Source: Holothuria scabra
Taxonomy: Eukaryota; Echinodermata; Holothuroidea; Aspidochirotida; Holothuriidae
Direction of reading: 5' to 3'
Assembly (NCBI GenBank): GCA_037179385.1
Contig: CM074200.1
Location: forward strand, 35,157,884 to 35,221,883
Length of the DNA: 64,000 nt
Shown: one piece after another, positions 32,155-44,660 of the stretch
Numbering within the stretch: the stretch's first letter is position 1
Layout of the letters: the number at the start of each line of letters is the position of its first letter
The notes under the pieces: generated by a model
Told to the model about the DNA's origin: nothing
Database searches by the model: none
Seen by the model: the letters and a program-made list of their open reading frames with translations, nothing else
Translations under genes and position numbers: made by a program

Positions 32155-34056
32155 CATGTGACTATGCTCATATTTAGATGTGTGGGTTGGTTATATTGAG
32201 TAGATGATCCCTATCGATTTTCGTGGAGATCAAAGGTCATTTGGGGTCACGAGAGGTAAATAGGTAAATTCCTTAGAAATTGCTTGTTAACACGGTATCT
32301 CAAGAAGAGTAAGTTTGACTAATCTCATATTTGGTGTGTGCATTGGCCATATTGAGTAGATGATCCCTATTGATTTTGGTGGAGATTACAGGTCATGTAG
32401 GGTCACGAAAGGTCAAAAGGTTTAAATTTCGTAAACACGATATCTCGAGAAAGGTACATGTGACTATGCTCATATTTGGGTGTGTTGGTTGGTCTATTAA
32501 GTAGATGATCCCTATCGATTTTCGTGGAGGTCAAAGGTGATCTGGGATCACGAGAGGTCAATAGGTAAATTCCTTAGAAATTGCTTGTTAACACGGTATC
32601 TCAAGAAGAGTAAGTGTGACTAATCTCATATTTGGTGTGTGCATTGGCCATATTGAGTAGATGATCCCTATTGATTTTGGTGGAGATCAAAGGGCATGTA
32701 GGGTCACGAGAGGTCAAAAGGTCAGAACTTTGTAAACACTATATCTCGAGAAAGGTACATGTGACTATGCACATATTTAGATGTGTGGGTTGGTTATATT
32801 GAGTAGATGATCCCTATTGATTTTCGTGGAGGTCAAAGGTCATTTGGGGTCACGAGAGGTAAATAGGTAAATTCCTTAGAAATTGCTTGTTTACACGGTA
32901 TCTCAAGAAGAGTAAGTGTGACTAATCTCATATTTGGTGTGTGTATTGGCCATATTGAGTAGATGATCCCTATTGTTTTTGGTGGAGATCAAAGGTCATT
33001 TAGAGCCACGAAAGGTCAAAAGGTCAAAACTTCTCAAGAATGGAACATTTGACTATGCTCATATTTGGTGTGTGGGTTGGTTATATTGAGTAGATGATCC
33101 CTATCGATTTTCGTGGAGGTCAAAGGTCATTTGGGGTCACGAGAGGTCAATAGGTAAATCTCTTAGAAAATTGCTTGTAAACACGGTATCTCAAGAACGG
33201 TACATGTGACTATGCTCATATTTAGGTGTGTGGGTTGGTCCTATTGATTAAATAATCCCTATTGATTTTCGTGGAGGTCAAAGGTCATTTGGGGTCACGA
33301 CAGGACGATAGGTTAATTCCTTAGAAATTGCTTGTAAACACGGTATCTCAAGAAGAGTAAGTGTGACTAATCTCATATTCAGTGTGTGCATTGGCCATAT
33401 TGATTGGATGATCCCTATCGTTTTTAGTGGATGTCAAGGTCATTTGGGGTCACAAGAGGTCAAAAGGTCAAAACTTCGTAAACACAATATCTCAAGAACG
33501 GTACATGTGACTTTGCTCATATTTGGCGAGTGTGTTGGCCATATTGAATAGATGATATTTATTTATTTTGGTGGAGGTCAAAGGTCATTTGGGGTCATGA
33601 GAGGTAAAAAGGTCAAAACTTCTTAAACACGATATCTCAAGATCGGTCCATGTGACTGTGCCCATATTTAGCGTGTGGATTGGTCATATTGAGTAGATGA
33701 TCCCTATTGATTTTCCCAAAGGTCAAAGTTCATTTGGAGTCCGCATGTTCAAAGCCTGACAAGCTTTCCTGCAAAGTCTTTCGAGAGAGTTCACTTGTAG
33801 GGTCCTGTAACTTGTCATGTAGATGGCACATAGTGAATACATGGCCCCAGAAGTTTTTGGTGGAGGTCAAATGTCATTTGGGTTCACAACGGCAAGGGGG
33901 ATCTCAATGTAGGAAAATTGGATGCCTTGCATTTGTACTTTGTGAGCACATTATGGAGTCCTGTTACTTGAAAAACATTGCAAAGCAATGTCAATGTGAA
34001 AAGGGCCTTACATTTCAGCGGCAAGGAATCACTAAGCCTTTTGGCTTTCTGGTTGT
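32155..34056 (+). repeat. Main repeat family, copy E, tandem units and 3' end
   Basis: About eleven to twelve units of ~140-150 bp with 'aacacggtatctcaagaaga', 'actaatctcatatttggtgt', 'catattgagtagatgatccc' and 'aggtcaaaggtcatttgggg'. The 3' end GGCAAGGAATC (34020-34030) is followed by AAGCC-tttt-GGCTT and TCTGG. Perfect DR1 motifs lie at 32830, 33117, 33275 and 33575. A longer higher-order repeat is visible: ~300-bp pairs of unlike units recur at 32155-33060. Confidence 0.85.
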
Positions 34057-36297
34057 TCAAATTTTGATTTAAATCTTATCCCAGTTTTGTAGAAAACTGA
34101 CTTAAATTTCTAAATTGACCCCCCTGGTTGGGTTGATAACTTGACACCATCCCCTAACCCCATTAGATGATGTCTTTGGAAAAGAAGGCAATGCTACTTA
34201 ATCAAAGCTCATACCAGTGGTTCTCAAAATTTTTAAGGATGAGGACCGAATTGAGGGGCTGAATAGAGGTCGAAGCTTAAAGAGAAGAAAACAATAAAAA
34301 AAGAAACCAGTCAATGGACGTCCTAAACCTAGCTGTAACTAGAGGCAGAGGCATGAAGCTTTCATAGTAAGCAGTTCCTTTAGTGGGCAGTTTCTACTTT
34401 TGCAGAGTTCAACAGAAGTAACCCGACCTCAGCCCTACCATAGTTGGGGCTGAGGTCAGAATATTTTGCTGTCCAGGTGTTCTGGATTTCATGAAATCGC
34501 ACTCTTCACCATAAATTTGACTCTTTAGTCCCAGGGGTGGTATCAAATGGAGGGTGAAGCTCCCCGACGGAGAGTGCGAATTGCCGAGAGGATGGCAAAC
34601 GCGCTCTGAACACTGAAAATTTTGAAGCTAACATTGGAAACATTGTGAAAAATACTAGTGAACTTTGTTGGACAATGTGGCCAACTCAGATCAAAATCAA
34701 GAAATTTGTGGCCGCGGCTCCCACGACGGTTAAGGAACCTGCGATGGAACCTAATGTCGTTGTGTGTGATGCTCCCCATGAGCGATAGAGTTAGGAAAAA
34801 CAAGTCCAGTGAGCAATAACTGGAAAAAGACCTTGGCCGGCTCGACTTGAACCAATTGGTTGGAAACTGGGCCGTTAAACCTCATCTAACTAACCCACAA
34901 CGGCAATGGAGTCTCCCCTAAAAGATAAGGGTTACCGGTATGTGGTAGTTATGGTTCCTGGCATCCACAATTTTGCTTTTAGTATATGTGTGTCATTCAG
35001 TGTGGTCAGTTTGATGTATATCATGGTTACGGTATAAAAGATACATCTGGCTTTCAACCGATTGACCAAAGTCAATCAAGTTACCGACAAACACCGTACT
35101 CCGAAATGGATCAGTTGTAACAGTTCTACAATTATTCTTTATGTGAGGATGTTCTTGTTCAGTTATTCTAAGTGGGTCTGCTAGTTCGAGGACCGCATTC
35201 CCCAAAGTAGTAAAACCTTGACTATGTGATTAATAATATCCTGTCTTACAGAGCTATGACAGGACAAGATCACATAGTAAAAAAACGTCGCACTGGGCAC
35301 ATTGTCAGTGCCGAAGTAGATATTGCAGAAATTTTAATTTCAGGAGCTAGTCATACGTTCATTATGTTGATAAGATTTTGAATTACACAGTCACCTTAAG
35401 TCGCAACTAAATTTTCGGATATTCCTTTGCTACAAGCTTTGTCATGCATTAGCCCTACAACCACTCCTCAAAGCAATGTTTCATAAATACGCGTATGCTA
35501 CTATGTGCATAACATGATTTTCAAATTAGCCTTGGTTAAATATGGCTCAATAGGGCATATACCGCACAGTAGGGCTTTTCGCAGGCAACCTAGCCCCCTT
35601 AGGAGAGAAACCTGGGGAAGACTCAAGCAGTAGCTTTATATTACATAATTTAATTTCTTTGCTATACATTCTGGTCTTATCTAATATGTTTTGTCACAAA
35701 ACATAAAATCAGTTCAAGGGCTTCACCAACAGGGCCCTGACCGCGTTAAGGAATCACTGGCTTTAGGCTATGAAATGAATTTAGAAGATGAAATATCTCC
35801 CACATTTTGGAAACTTTTGACAAAACTGATAACGAAATCCGCCATTGATCGAGATTTCTAGAAATAGATTTCCCTGGTTTAGTAGAATATATGTTTGAGA
35901 TGGCAGATGAAGTAGCTAAAGAGGATGAAGTAGCTATATGAATAATTAGTACCTTAAGATGAAGCCTAAAGTTGATAAACTTAATAGAATGCTGATCATT
36001 TTCTTTTATTTTTATTTCACCGTTTTCGACTTTTTTATCGCAATTAAAATACTGTGCATGGCAAATTATTGAGGGGCCGCAGCCCCCGTTCCAACTTCCC
36101 TGAACCCCACTCATTAATTCTGTCTTTCGAAGAGGAAATATTTCTAGTACGACCTTTATATGGTGTATTGAGAATCTATTAGGCTGACCAAAATCCTTAT
36201 CAAAGTGTCTTTCGAGTCTATTTAAAATCAATCACTTTTCTTCTACGGTGTCCTCTTTGGATTCTCTTGTGTTTTCTTCTTATGTTTCCCACATTGT
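34057..36297. other. Intergenic DNA, no gene seen
   Basis: No recognisable protein. It contains a small dispersed-repeat fragment at 34836-34904 and an imperfect hairpin at about 35219-35278 ('actatgtgat ... atcacatagt' enclosing 'cctgtc ... gacagg'). Confidence 0.4.
34836..34904 (-). repeat. Possible tRNA-derived dispersed repeat fragment
   Basis: On the minus strand a B-box-like GGTTCAAGTCG lies near the 3' end of a 69-nt segment starting GCCGTTG and ending AGCCGGC, which can pair at 5 of 7 positions. The core 'ctcgacttgaaccaat' and 'gaaactgggccgt' recur at about 36864-36898. No proper anticodon arm forms, so this is a SINE-like fragment at best. Confidence 0.3.
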
Positions 36298-36359
36298 GTG
36301 CACCGTGATATATTAAGATGCCTCTTCTTCTGTAAAGAAATCGAGGGGGAAAACAGCTC

Positions 36360-37115
36360 AAATCTTTCACACTCCAATGAAAAAATCCCCAAATTTGAGA
36401 CCAAATCCCCTAGAACACAGAAAATATCTCAAAAATCCTCCAAATCTTCAAAATCCCAGAAAAAATCCAAACTCCAGAAAAAATTCCGGAAATCGCTAGA
36501 ATCTGAAACAAGGTGCAGAAATCCCCACAACCCTAACAAAAAACCATAAAAATCACAGAAATTCTTTAAAACAAAACACCCAAATCTTAAAAATCCCAGG
36601 GAAGGTCCAAAAATCTGCAAAAAGTCATCAAAATCTTAAATATCTGAAAAAGTGTCATCTCGAAATTCCCATAAAATATCCTAATTATCTTAAAAATCCC
36701 AGAAAATTGCAAAAAAAAAAAATAAAAAATAAAAAGGAACCCCCCAAATCCTAAAAACATGAGGAAAAATAAAAAAAAAAAGCTCCTAAATCCTCAAAAT
36801 ATCCCCCAAATCCTGAAAAAACTTCCAAAGCCAAAGAAAAATCCCCAAAGTCTTACAAAAGGCTCGACTTGAACCAATAGGTTAGAAACTGGGCCGTAAA
36901 AATCTATCTAAGTAACTCACAAAAGGTCCCAAAAGTCCCAGAAAAATTGCAAAAATACCCCCAAAATTCACAAAAATCCCCCAAATACCAGAATAAATCT
37001 AGAAAAATAAAATGTCCCTCAAAAAATCTTATAAATCTCTCAAAAGTCTAAGAAATCTTTAAAATTCCTCATAATTTAAAAAACCACCAAACCTCGAGAT
37101 ATTTTAAAATCCCAA
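36360..37115. repeat. A/C-rich low-complexity tract
   Basis: About 750 bp dominated by variants of 'aaaatccc' and 'aaatcnnaaa'. It looks like a decayed simple repeat. A fragment of the SINE-like repeat interrupts it at about 36862-36925. Confidence 0.7.
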
Positions 37116-37264
37116 AATCTTTGACAAATTTGTTTACTTGTTTGCCGCTCGCTAGATCTTATCTTGCTCCCAATGCCATAAGATTGTCCTCTTCTCTTAT
37201 CCTGCTCATGTGGCCGGGCAGATCGGAAAATCAGTTGAGTTTACGTTTGTACAATAGCGTCCGT

Positions 37265-38624
37265 TACCCACAACATCGATGCAGTCGAAAGTCCAGCCGA
37301 TTGTAGCCGAAGGTTTACTGGACTATGGCTGCTTTTTGACTAGATTTGACTGCAATTCGACTACTTTCGTGTACATTGGTTTGACTTTCCTCTGTTAAAC
37401 TTGACTGCTGTTTAACCTACATCTCAACTGCTACTTGACTGCATACTGTTTTTCGACTGTTTTAACTGCTACATTCGACTGCCCTTTGCCTGCGCTCGAC
37501 CACTTTTGTCTACATTCGCTATCTATAGTCTCTTTGAGACAATGTTCGTTTCCGACGATAATCTTGCTTTTATCCGCCAAATTCCTATCTCAATACTTCG
37601 ATAAACAAAGATTAGTGACGCATTATCGAAATTCCAATGAAGAGACGTATTCCTTACACTCTACTCGTTAACATTTTGTTGCCAGCCGTCATGTAAAATT
37701 GTGAAAGTTATGTCATTTGACGCTATCCGAGACGCGACCTATTGTTTTATTTGAAGACAGCAACAATATCTCTGAAAATTACTTTAATTTTATTGTTTCT
37801 TAATGATTGCAAAATTGTTTAAATCTGTGGTAAAGGTATAGACTTGAACAATGCTTCCATCTAATGACGAAAGAGGAGCAATTGAAGCATTTAATTTAAC
37901 CGTTTGTTTCCAGTCGTTCTACAGAAATTGTTATTATAAGCTTCGCCATTGGCGGAAGCAAACCTCTATATCAAAGGGTATACATACAATGCCATTGTTC
38001 ACGGATTACTCAAGGAGAATGGAAGAAGTGATCATTACAAGGACTTAGTAACAAGGGATTTAACAATAGGGACTTGTCAATCAAATAGTGGCGTCTCAAA
38101 AGATATAATCTGTTTCAAGTACATATTGTCTGGAAAAATTTGTTCGTTGTATCTCCTTCTCTAGCAACTCCCTGATTCGACTGCGATTCGGCTGTTTGGC
38201 CTGTCGCAACTGCTCCTGAACTGCATACAACTGCTTCTCGCTGGGCTGCTTTAGGACAGGCGAAATAAAAGAAGCCCTAAAACATCCTTAAATTTCAAAA
38301 TATCAAAAACCGACCTTTTATTCGGAATCAGTGCCCCCCAAAATACTACTAGATGGTCTAACCACATCTGTGCACTATAGGTCAGATCTTGGTTCATTTT
38401 TAAAATAATATGGAAATCTCAACATGGAAATCTCATGAATGAAAAAGCCGCAACAGCCGAATAGCGGTCAAATTTAACAGACGAGATTCAGACCAATGCA
38501 GACGAAATTGGACGAGGTGCAGTAAAATCTAGTCAAAGAGCAGTCACAATTCAGTTGTAGAACAATCGAAATATACATATATAATATAGACGAAATTAAG
38601 ATGACTGCATCAATGTTGTGGGTA
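37265..38624. mobile_element. TA-flanked element with imperfect inverted repeats (1.36 kb)
   Basis: The left end TA-CCCACAACATCGATGCAGTC and the right end GACTGCATCAATGTTGTGGG-TA are inverted repeats with one mismatch over 20 bp and TA on both sides. Inward, both arms are rich in GACTGC/GCAGTC words. No transposase is recognisable inside; the small frames at 37851-38164 are unassigned. Confidence 0.6.
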
Positions 38625-38838
38625 GTGAAACAGAGAAAGGGGAACTAACGATTTTTTCCTAACTATGAATCCTTGCTTGGGAAGGTTCTATAAACCCAGT
38701 TGTGTTCGTACGTACGTCCGTTTAACCCTGCATCTATCCGAATTTTTCTCGAAATCGGCTCCCAGGAATTTGTTGATCCGGAGCCCCGAAGTGACAGTTC
38801 GTCTTGAAGTCAGTTCCGTTAGTTCATCCTTGTGTACG

Positions 38839-38870
38839 CATGGCCTACTTTATGGATAAAGTAGGCCATG
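38839..38870. repeat. Perfect 15-bp hairpin
   Basis: CATGGCCTACTTTAT (38839-38853), loop GG, then the perfect complement to 38870. No host gene is identifiable. Confidence 0.9.
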
Positions 38871-38990
38871 GTGTACGTGAAGCAAAATTACATATAATGG
38901 CTCCACATATTTTTGCAATGGAGTTGTTCTTTATGCCTGATGCTGAGTGTTTTTCGGGTAAGAAATCACGATAGTGGTGAGACCATACAG

Positions 38991-38992
<2 letters not shown>

Positions 38993-39079
<87 letters not shown>

Positions 39080-39159
39080 TGTCTGTCTGTCTGTCTCTGT
39101 CTCTCTGTCTGTCTCTCTGCCTGTCTCTCTGTCTCTCTGTCTATCTATCTATCTATCTA

Positions 39160-39227
<68 letters not shown>
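38993..39227. repeat. Compound microsatellite (TA)n-(GTCT)n-(CTAT)n-(TA)n
   Basis: (TA)n at 38993-39076, GTCT/CTCT repeats to about 39138, CTAT repeats to about 39162, then (TA)n again. The compound structure suggests stepwise mutation from one to the next. All frames through it are artefacts. Confidence 0.95.
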
Positions 39228-39232
<5 letters not shown>

Positions 39233-40308
39233 TACGTTCAACAGCATTGATTCACCTATGAAAGGGGCTAGATCGTCTTGAAAATATTGCTTGTGACGTA
39301 AGCAATTTCTGAACACGTTAAAGGCAAGCTTTGGTAAATTACGACGCATCTTGTACATTACGCTCTGACTAATCAAAATAATTCCGTTTTAAATTGCTTG
39401 CAGCGCTGCAACCAGACGATCTATAACCTTTCAGCCACAAGTTAACAGTGAATTCAGAAATCTACAATGTCGGACTTTAGAGGAAATCACAGGCTAACTA
39501 CAGACAACAACATATTATTGGATAATCATCACCGTAAAAAGAATTGATTGCGTCATCGGATAAGTGATTGGATATACATATTGTCTGGTATTAGTAGTAC
39601 AACGGAGGAAGTGTAACTATGCACATGCGTAATAAATACCGCGACCATTGATGTCTATAAGACAATAATGACCATGTCACAAATTATGGAATGGGATTGG
39701 TTGCTCATTAGAAAATAAAAAATAAAAACCAGCGCGTGTCATAAAAATTATGGGAAAGGGAGGAGAAACTCACATCTGTTTTTTCGACGGCATAACAACA
39801 AACAACATGGACGTGGAACAGGAATGAAAAATTTTTGTGCGTGCGCAAGAAGCAAAAGCCATTGCAACTCCACTTGGTTACTCTGTCTCCATCAATTTTG
39901 TCATCCAAATTCGGGGCATGCGGGGCGATTGCCAGTTCTGGCGAAGGCATTTAATTGTATACATATAAAATGGCTTTTTTCTATTCGGAACAAATGGAAC
40001 TCGTTCAAATGAATTGCCCTGGCTTCGCTCGTGCAATTCGTTTAATATGATGTAAATGCTGAATAATTTTGTTTGGGCTATGAGTTTCAAAATGCGGGAA
40101 AAGATCCAAAATCACATATCTGTCAACATTCAAACACAACCAAGCATCCCCAGTACTTTGAAATCCTCAGAGTGAATAACAACAACAGGAAAAAGAAAAA
40201 GCTGGTGGAAACAGTCACCTTCAATGTTCATCCGAGACCTGAACCCGACGTTAAACCAACACAAGGACAGTTACAAACTTGCACTGTTTAGGTAATCTGA
40301 CTACAAGT
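39233..40308. other. Intergenic DNA, with a possible GIY-YIG fragment
   Basis: No intact gene. Only the short fragment at 40073-40235 has any protein-like signature. Confidence 0.4.
40073..40291 (+). pseudogene. Possible decayed GIY-YIG C-terminal fragment
   Basis: A 72-residue frame reads SHICQHSNTTKHPQ, then YFEILRVNNNN and KKLVETVTFNV. The spacing of the H...H, 'F.IL', 'NN', basic run and E resembles the end of the GIY-YIG domain of retroelements. There is no upstream catalytic core. This is a weak match by eye and could be chance. Confidence 0.3.
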
Positions 40309-40312
40309 TTAA

Positions 40313-40564
40313 CCCTTTGCCGTTGTTTGGGTCCTTTTGGACCCATGCGGAGAGCTTGGCTGCCACCCATCTTTACCGTTTCACGCGGAGCTCGAAACTG
40401 CGAATAGCTACCCGAAAATTCGGCCACAGCAACGAGAGAGACAATAGTTTAAGGTCACGGATTCAATGGCCTACGGAAGCCGATGCGGGGCGGGCTACGT
40501 CCGCTTTTCCGCCCACTCCCCGAGGCGCGCAAATATGCCCCGATCGGAGCACAACGGTAAAGGG
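40313..40564. mobile_element. TTAA-flanked miniature element (piggyBac/Kolobok-like)
   Basis: TTAA at 40309-40312 and 40565-40568 flanks the inverted repeats CCCTTTGCCGTTGT and ACAACGGTAAAGGG (one mismatch in 14). The element is 252 bp, GC-rich and non-coding. TTAA duplication is the hallmark of piggyBac and Kolobok elements. A related segment ('cacgctgagctcg', 'gctacccgaaaattc') lies inside the array copy at 44110-44350. Confidence 0.75.
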
Positions 40565-41189
40565 TTAAGGTACAATGTTAATATGTATTGTTTTTAACTG
40601 AAGTTAAGTCGCAGTTTATGGCCAGCTGTATGCGGTCGAAACATCCGAACTCAATAAAATGGAACAACTTCCCGTTTTCATATTCCTTTTGATGTAAATG
40701 TAACTTAATTCCTATGTTGATTTGAACGTGCAACATGAATACGTCGGATTCCCCTAAGCGTATGATGAGCAATGGCAAAACATTTCTAACCAGTCAGATT
40801 TCCTTAGGAGTTTTCTGACCGTCGAAGATATTTATCATTTCGTTGCGAACTGCAATTTTCTCATTTGAAATTTCTGTCTACCAAACGCTGTGACACTAAC
40901 ATACGACCTCTCTCATCATGTTGGTACGCTAAGCTTGGTACGCGATGCACATACAGTTTGCAACTCTCGAGCATTGTCGAGTTTTTGTTTCGTTTTAATC
41001 AGCAAAGAAGCAGGGTGTTTATAAATACAAAAGAAATATAACAAATGAACCATGGAAATATGATGGTGTGATATGTACAACTGATGTCATAATAGTATGT
41101 GTTTTGCTCAAATTCTCCATAACTTTAGAGCGGCTCTTTTTAAATGTCGGGTGCTTTTGGAGGAACTTTGAAAAAAAAAAAAACAGGAA

Positions 41190-41425
41190 AGATATCGGAC
41201 ACCCATAATTTTTTCGAAAAGGAAAATTTCGTACCCCCATGATGTTTCTGAAAAAATTACGCACCCCCATAATTGTTTTGCAAAAAACATATAGGCAACA
41301 GCATTTTTTTAAATATTTTGAACCCACGTCATTTTTCTTAATTAAATTCAAACCTCCAAAAATTTTTCTGAAAAAATTTAGGATCCCCATCATTTTTCTG
41401 ACTAATATTTGAGACCCACAATTAT
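41190..41425. repeat. Degenerate ~40-bp minisatellite
   Basis: Units resembling 'ttctgaaaaaattacgcacc' plus 'cccataattttt' recur about five to six times with increasing divergence. Confidence 0.6.
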
Positions 41426-41686
41426 CTACATGGTGGATTTTAACTGGCTCAGATAGTTTTATCTAGTTATGACAAACTGAATTTGTCATAAATTATCAAC
41501 AAGGTGGACTTTAGGTGACGTCAGACAGTGTTAACTTATTATGACAAACTGAATTTGTCGTAAATTATCTACGTGGTAAATTTTAACTGACGTCAGGTAA
41601 TTTTAACAAATTATGACAAACTGATAATTTTAACTCATTAGTATGACAGACTGAATTTATAATAATTTATCTACAAGGTGAACTTC
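41426..41686. repeat. 72-bp tandem array with CRE palindromes, part 1
   Basis: Units contain 'gacgtcagataattttaac', 'attatgacaaactgaatt', 'tgtcataaattatctac' and 'gtggtgaacttt'. Perfect TGACGTCA (the cAMP-response-element palindrome) occurs at 41516-41523 and 41588-41595. The array is interrupted at 41687 by a hAT-like element and resumes at 42507. Confidence 0.85.
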
Positions 41687-42506
41687 CAGGGGGGGGGGGG
41701 GGAAATTTCACCAGCCATGAAAATATTGGGGGAGGGAAACATATCGTTTTGCTTCACCAATAATTCAGCAGGGGAAAAAAAGAAAAAAGGTAGAGTAAGA
41801 ACATATAATTTTTGTTTTATACAGATGAACTTAGGACTTTTAGAAAAGCCGTTGAGCCTGTTTAATAGACTAAACTTTTTAACAAAATGCATATCCCTTC
41901 TCCCATACCCCGTTTTTTCAACATTTCAGATAATTTCCAATACATTTTCTAAATTGAAATTAGGGGCTCCCAAATAGGGTTACCAGACGCACCGTTATAC
42001 TCGGACAAGCCCTCTTTTTACGTGTTCGAGATGGCATCCAGGGGGATTTGTAATTGCCCACAAGGTCCGGATTTCAGGTATTTCTCACATGACCCCTTAC
42101 TTCTCTTTGCAAGCAAAATATTTTGAAAGCTTTACTGGTCAACTTATAGTCCAAACCACGTAGACTAAGCCTGTGCCAATGGCGTGAACAAATATTGCAC
42201 CATTCTGCAGCTAGTCACCCTTGAACACCGAAAAATACCCCATTCGTGTCCTCCTTACCAGTAAGCAAATATGGGAACCCTACTCCCAGATTCAGTAATG
42301 TCAAATTGACGTTCCTCGGAACGCGTGTGTCTGTTTGTACACGTATGGGTATGCTTGTTTGTGTACGTGTGCGGCGCTTGCCTTAGCAGGTTAGTCTGGA
42401 TGGATTGATTGTAAAAGAGTCCGGTTCGCCGCGGAAAGATATCATCGGGGTTCTGGCTGTGGGGATATCCCCCCCCCCCCATCACAAAATGGGATCGACG
42501 CCCCTG
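41687..42506. mobile_element. hAT-like element inserted in the 72-bp array (820 bp)
   Basis: The ends are CAGGGG (followed by a G run) and GACGCCCCTG, with 8-bp flanks TGAACTTC (41679-41686) and TAAACTTC (42507-42514) matching at 7 of 8. The interrupted unit can be read across the insertion, confirming the boundaries. No transposase is recognisable inside. Confidence 0.7.
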
Positions 42507-43912
42507 TAAACTTCAGTTGACGTCAGATAATTTTAACTAATTATTACAAACTGAATTTGTCATGAATTATCTTCATGGAGAACTTTAGGTGGCGTCAAAT
42601 AAATTTTACTAATTATGACAAACTGAATTTTTCATAAATTATCTACGTGGTGAATTTTAACTGACTTCAGATGATTTAAGCTAATCATTACAAAGTGAAT
42701 TTGTTATGAATTATGTACATGGTTAACTTTAGGTGGCGTCAGATAATTTTAATTTATTGTGACAAACTGAATGCCATAAATTATCTACGTGGTGAACTTT
42801 AACTGACGTCCGATAATTTTTGCTGATTATGACAAGTGAATTTCCCATAATTCATCTACGTGGTGAACTTTAACTGACGTCAGACTAACTTCCGATAACT
42901 TAAGCTTATCATGACAAAGTGAATATGTCATAAATTGTCTACATGGTGAATTATCTAACGTGAGATGATTTTAACTAATTATGAAAAACTTTTCTTAAAT
43001 TATCCACACAGTGAACTTCACATGTGTAGAATTTTAGCTTATCATGAAAAAGTGAATGTGTCATAAATTGTCTACATGGTGAATCAAGTTACGTGAGATA
43101 ATTTTAACTAATCATGAAAAAGGGAATTTCTCTTAAATTATCTACATTGTGAACTTCAACTGACGTGCGATAATTTTAGTTTACCATGACAAAGTGATTT
43201 CGTCATAAATTATCTACCTGGTGAACTTCAACTGACGTGCGATAATTTCAGTTTATCATGACAAAGTGAATGTGTCATGTATTGTGTACATGGTGAATAA
43301 TGTAACGTGAGATAATTTTAAATAATCATGAAAAACTGAATGTGTCATAAATTGTCTACATGGTGAATCAAGTTACGTGAGATAACTTTAACTAATCATG
43401 AAAAGAGGAATTTCTCTAAAATTATCTACATTGTGAACTTCAACTGACGTGCGATAATTTTAGTTTACCATGACATAGTGATTTCGTCATAAATTATCTA
43501 CATGGTGAACTTCAACTGACGTGCGATAATTTTAGTTTACCATGACAAAGTGATTTCGTCATAAATTATCTACATTGTGAACTTCAACAGACGTGCAATA
43601 ATTTTAGCTTATCATGACAAAGTGAATATGTCATGAATTGTCTACATGGTGAACTATGTAACATGAGATAATTTTAACTGATTATGAAAAACTGAACTTT
43701 TCTTAAATTATCTACATGATGAACTTCAACTGACGTGCGATAATTTTAGATTATCTTGAAAAAGTGAATTTATCGTAAGTTATCTACATGGTGAACTTTA
43801 GGAGATGTCAGATAATTTTAATGTATTATGACAAACTGAATTTCTCATTTTATAAACGGTCTACATGGTGAACTTTAACCGATGTCCGATAATTTTAACT
43901 TATAGAATAAGA
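42507..43912. repeat. 72-bp tandem array, part 2
   Basis: About eighteen to nineteen units. The later ones have TGACGTGC where the earlier ones have TGACGTCA (perfect at 42518-42525 and 42875-42882), so a CRE-like site has drifted into a sub-variant that was then amplified. Two alternating subtypes ('tttcgtcataaattatctac' and 'tgtgtcataaattgtctaca') give a partial higher-order pattern. Confidence 0.85.
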
Positions 43913-44030
43913 AAATGTTCCGAAACGCAGTTTTGCTTGTAGTCTACTTTAAGGGTAAAATGCTTGAAATATCGATTTTTTGAGGATTTTTAAAAAATCT
44001 CTACCAATTACGGAGATTCTATGTTTCTGG

Positions 44031-44660
44031 TTTCAATGATAAGAGAAACTTATGCATTTATGATGGCGTGTGTGTACGTATGTAAGTGTATGTATGTGTG
44101 AGTGTGCGCCCGCAAAGATTGCCTTATCGGGTACCGGCCGCTCGCGAGAACTCGAGCTTCGCGCGTCTTTTCTCTTTCACGCTGAGCTCGTAGCTGGGGC
44201 AGCTACCCGAAAATTCAGACACGACAATTAGGCCGGGCACGTGAGTCCCAGAAGGAGTTTCTTCGGGCATTCGCGTGCTGCATGCGCGACACGGCGAATT
44301 CCCATGGAATTCCCATGACTTCCTTACCGGGAACTGTTCCAAGGGGCATTGGGTGTGGGTATGTGTGTATGTGTGTGTTTGTGACACTTTGCTCGTTAAC
44401 ACATCTCAAGTAAGAAAAATCTGACAGTTTTCAAACTTGGTACAAATATGCCCCTTATTGAGGGGAAGAACCCTATTGTTTTTGGTGGAGGTAAAAGGTC
44501 ATCTGGGCCACAAGGGGTCAAACTCTGAAAACCTTTTTAACACGATATCTCAAGTTAGAAAAGTTGGATAGAGTTCATTCTTTGTACGGAAATGCGTTTA
44601 AGTTAGAAGAACGCTTTAGTTTTTTTGTGGAGGTCAAAGGTCATTTGGGGACAGCCATTA
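44031..44660 (+). repeat. Main repeat family, copy F with embedded insert
   Basis: The second 5'-end type (tttcaatgat, ATAAG-agaaa-CTTAT, 'gatggcgtgtgtg') begins it. The TG tract is split by about 240 bp of GC-rich DNA (44110-44350) related to the TTAA element at 40313. It then resumes with 'gtgtatgtgtgtgtttgtga' and about two units resembling the 8990-10985 subfamily. A perfect DR1 lies at 44631-44643. No 3' end is seen. Confidence 0.7.

Noticed and set aside
34836..34904. Functional tRNA gene on the minus strand
   Set aside because: A B-box-like sequence and partial acceptor pairing are present, but no anticodon stem-loop forms; kept only as a low-confidence dispersed repeat.
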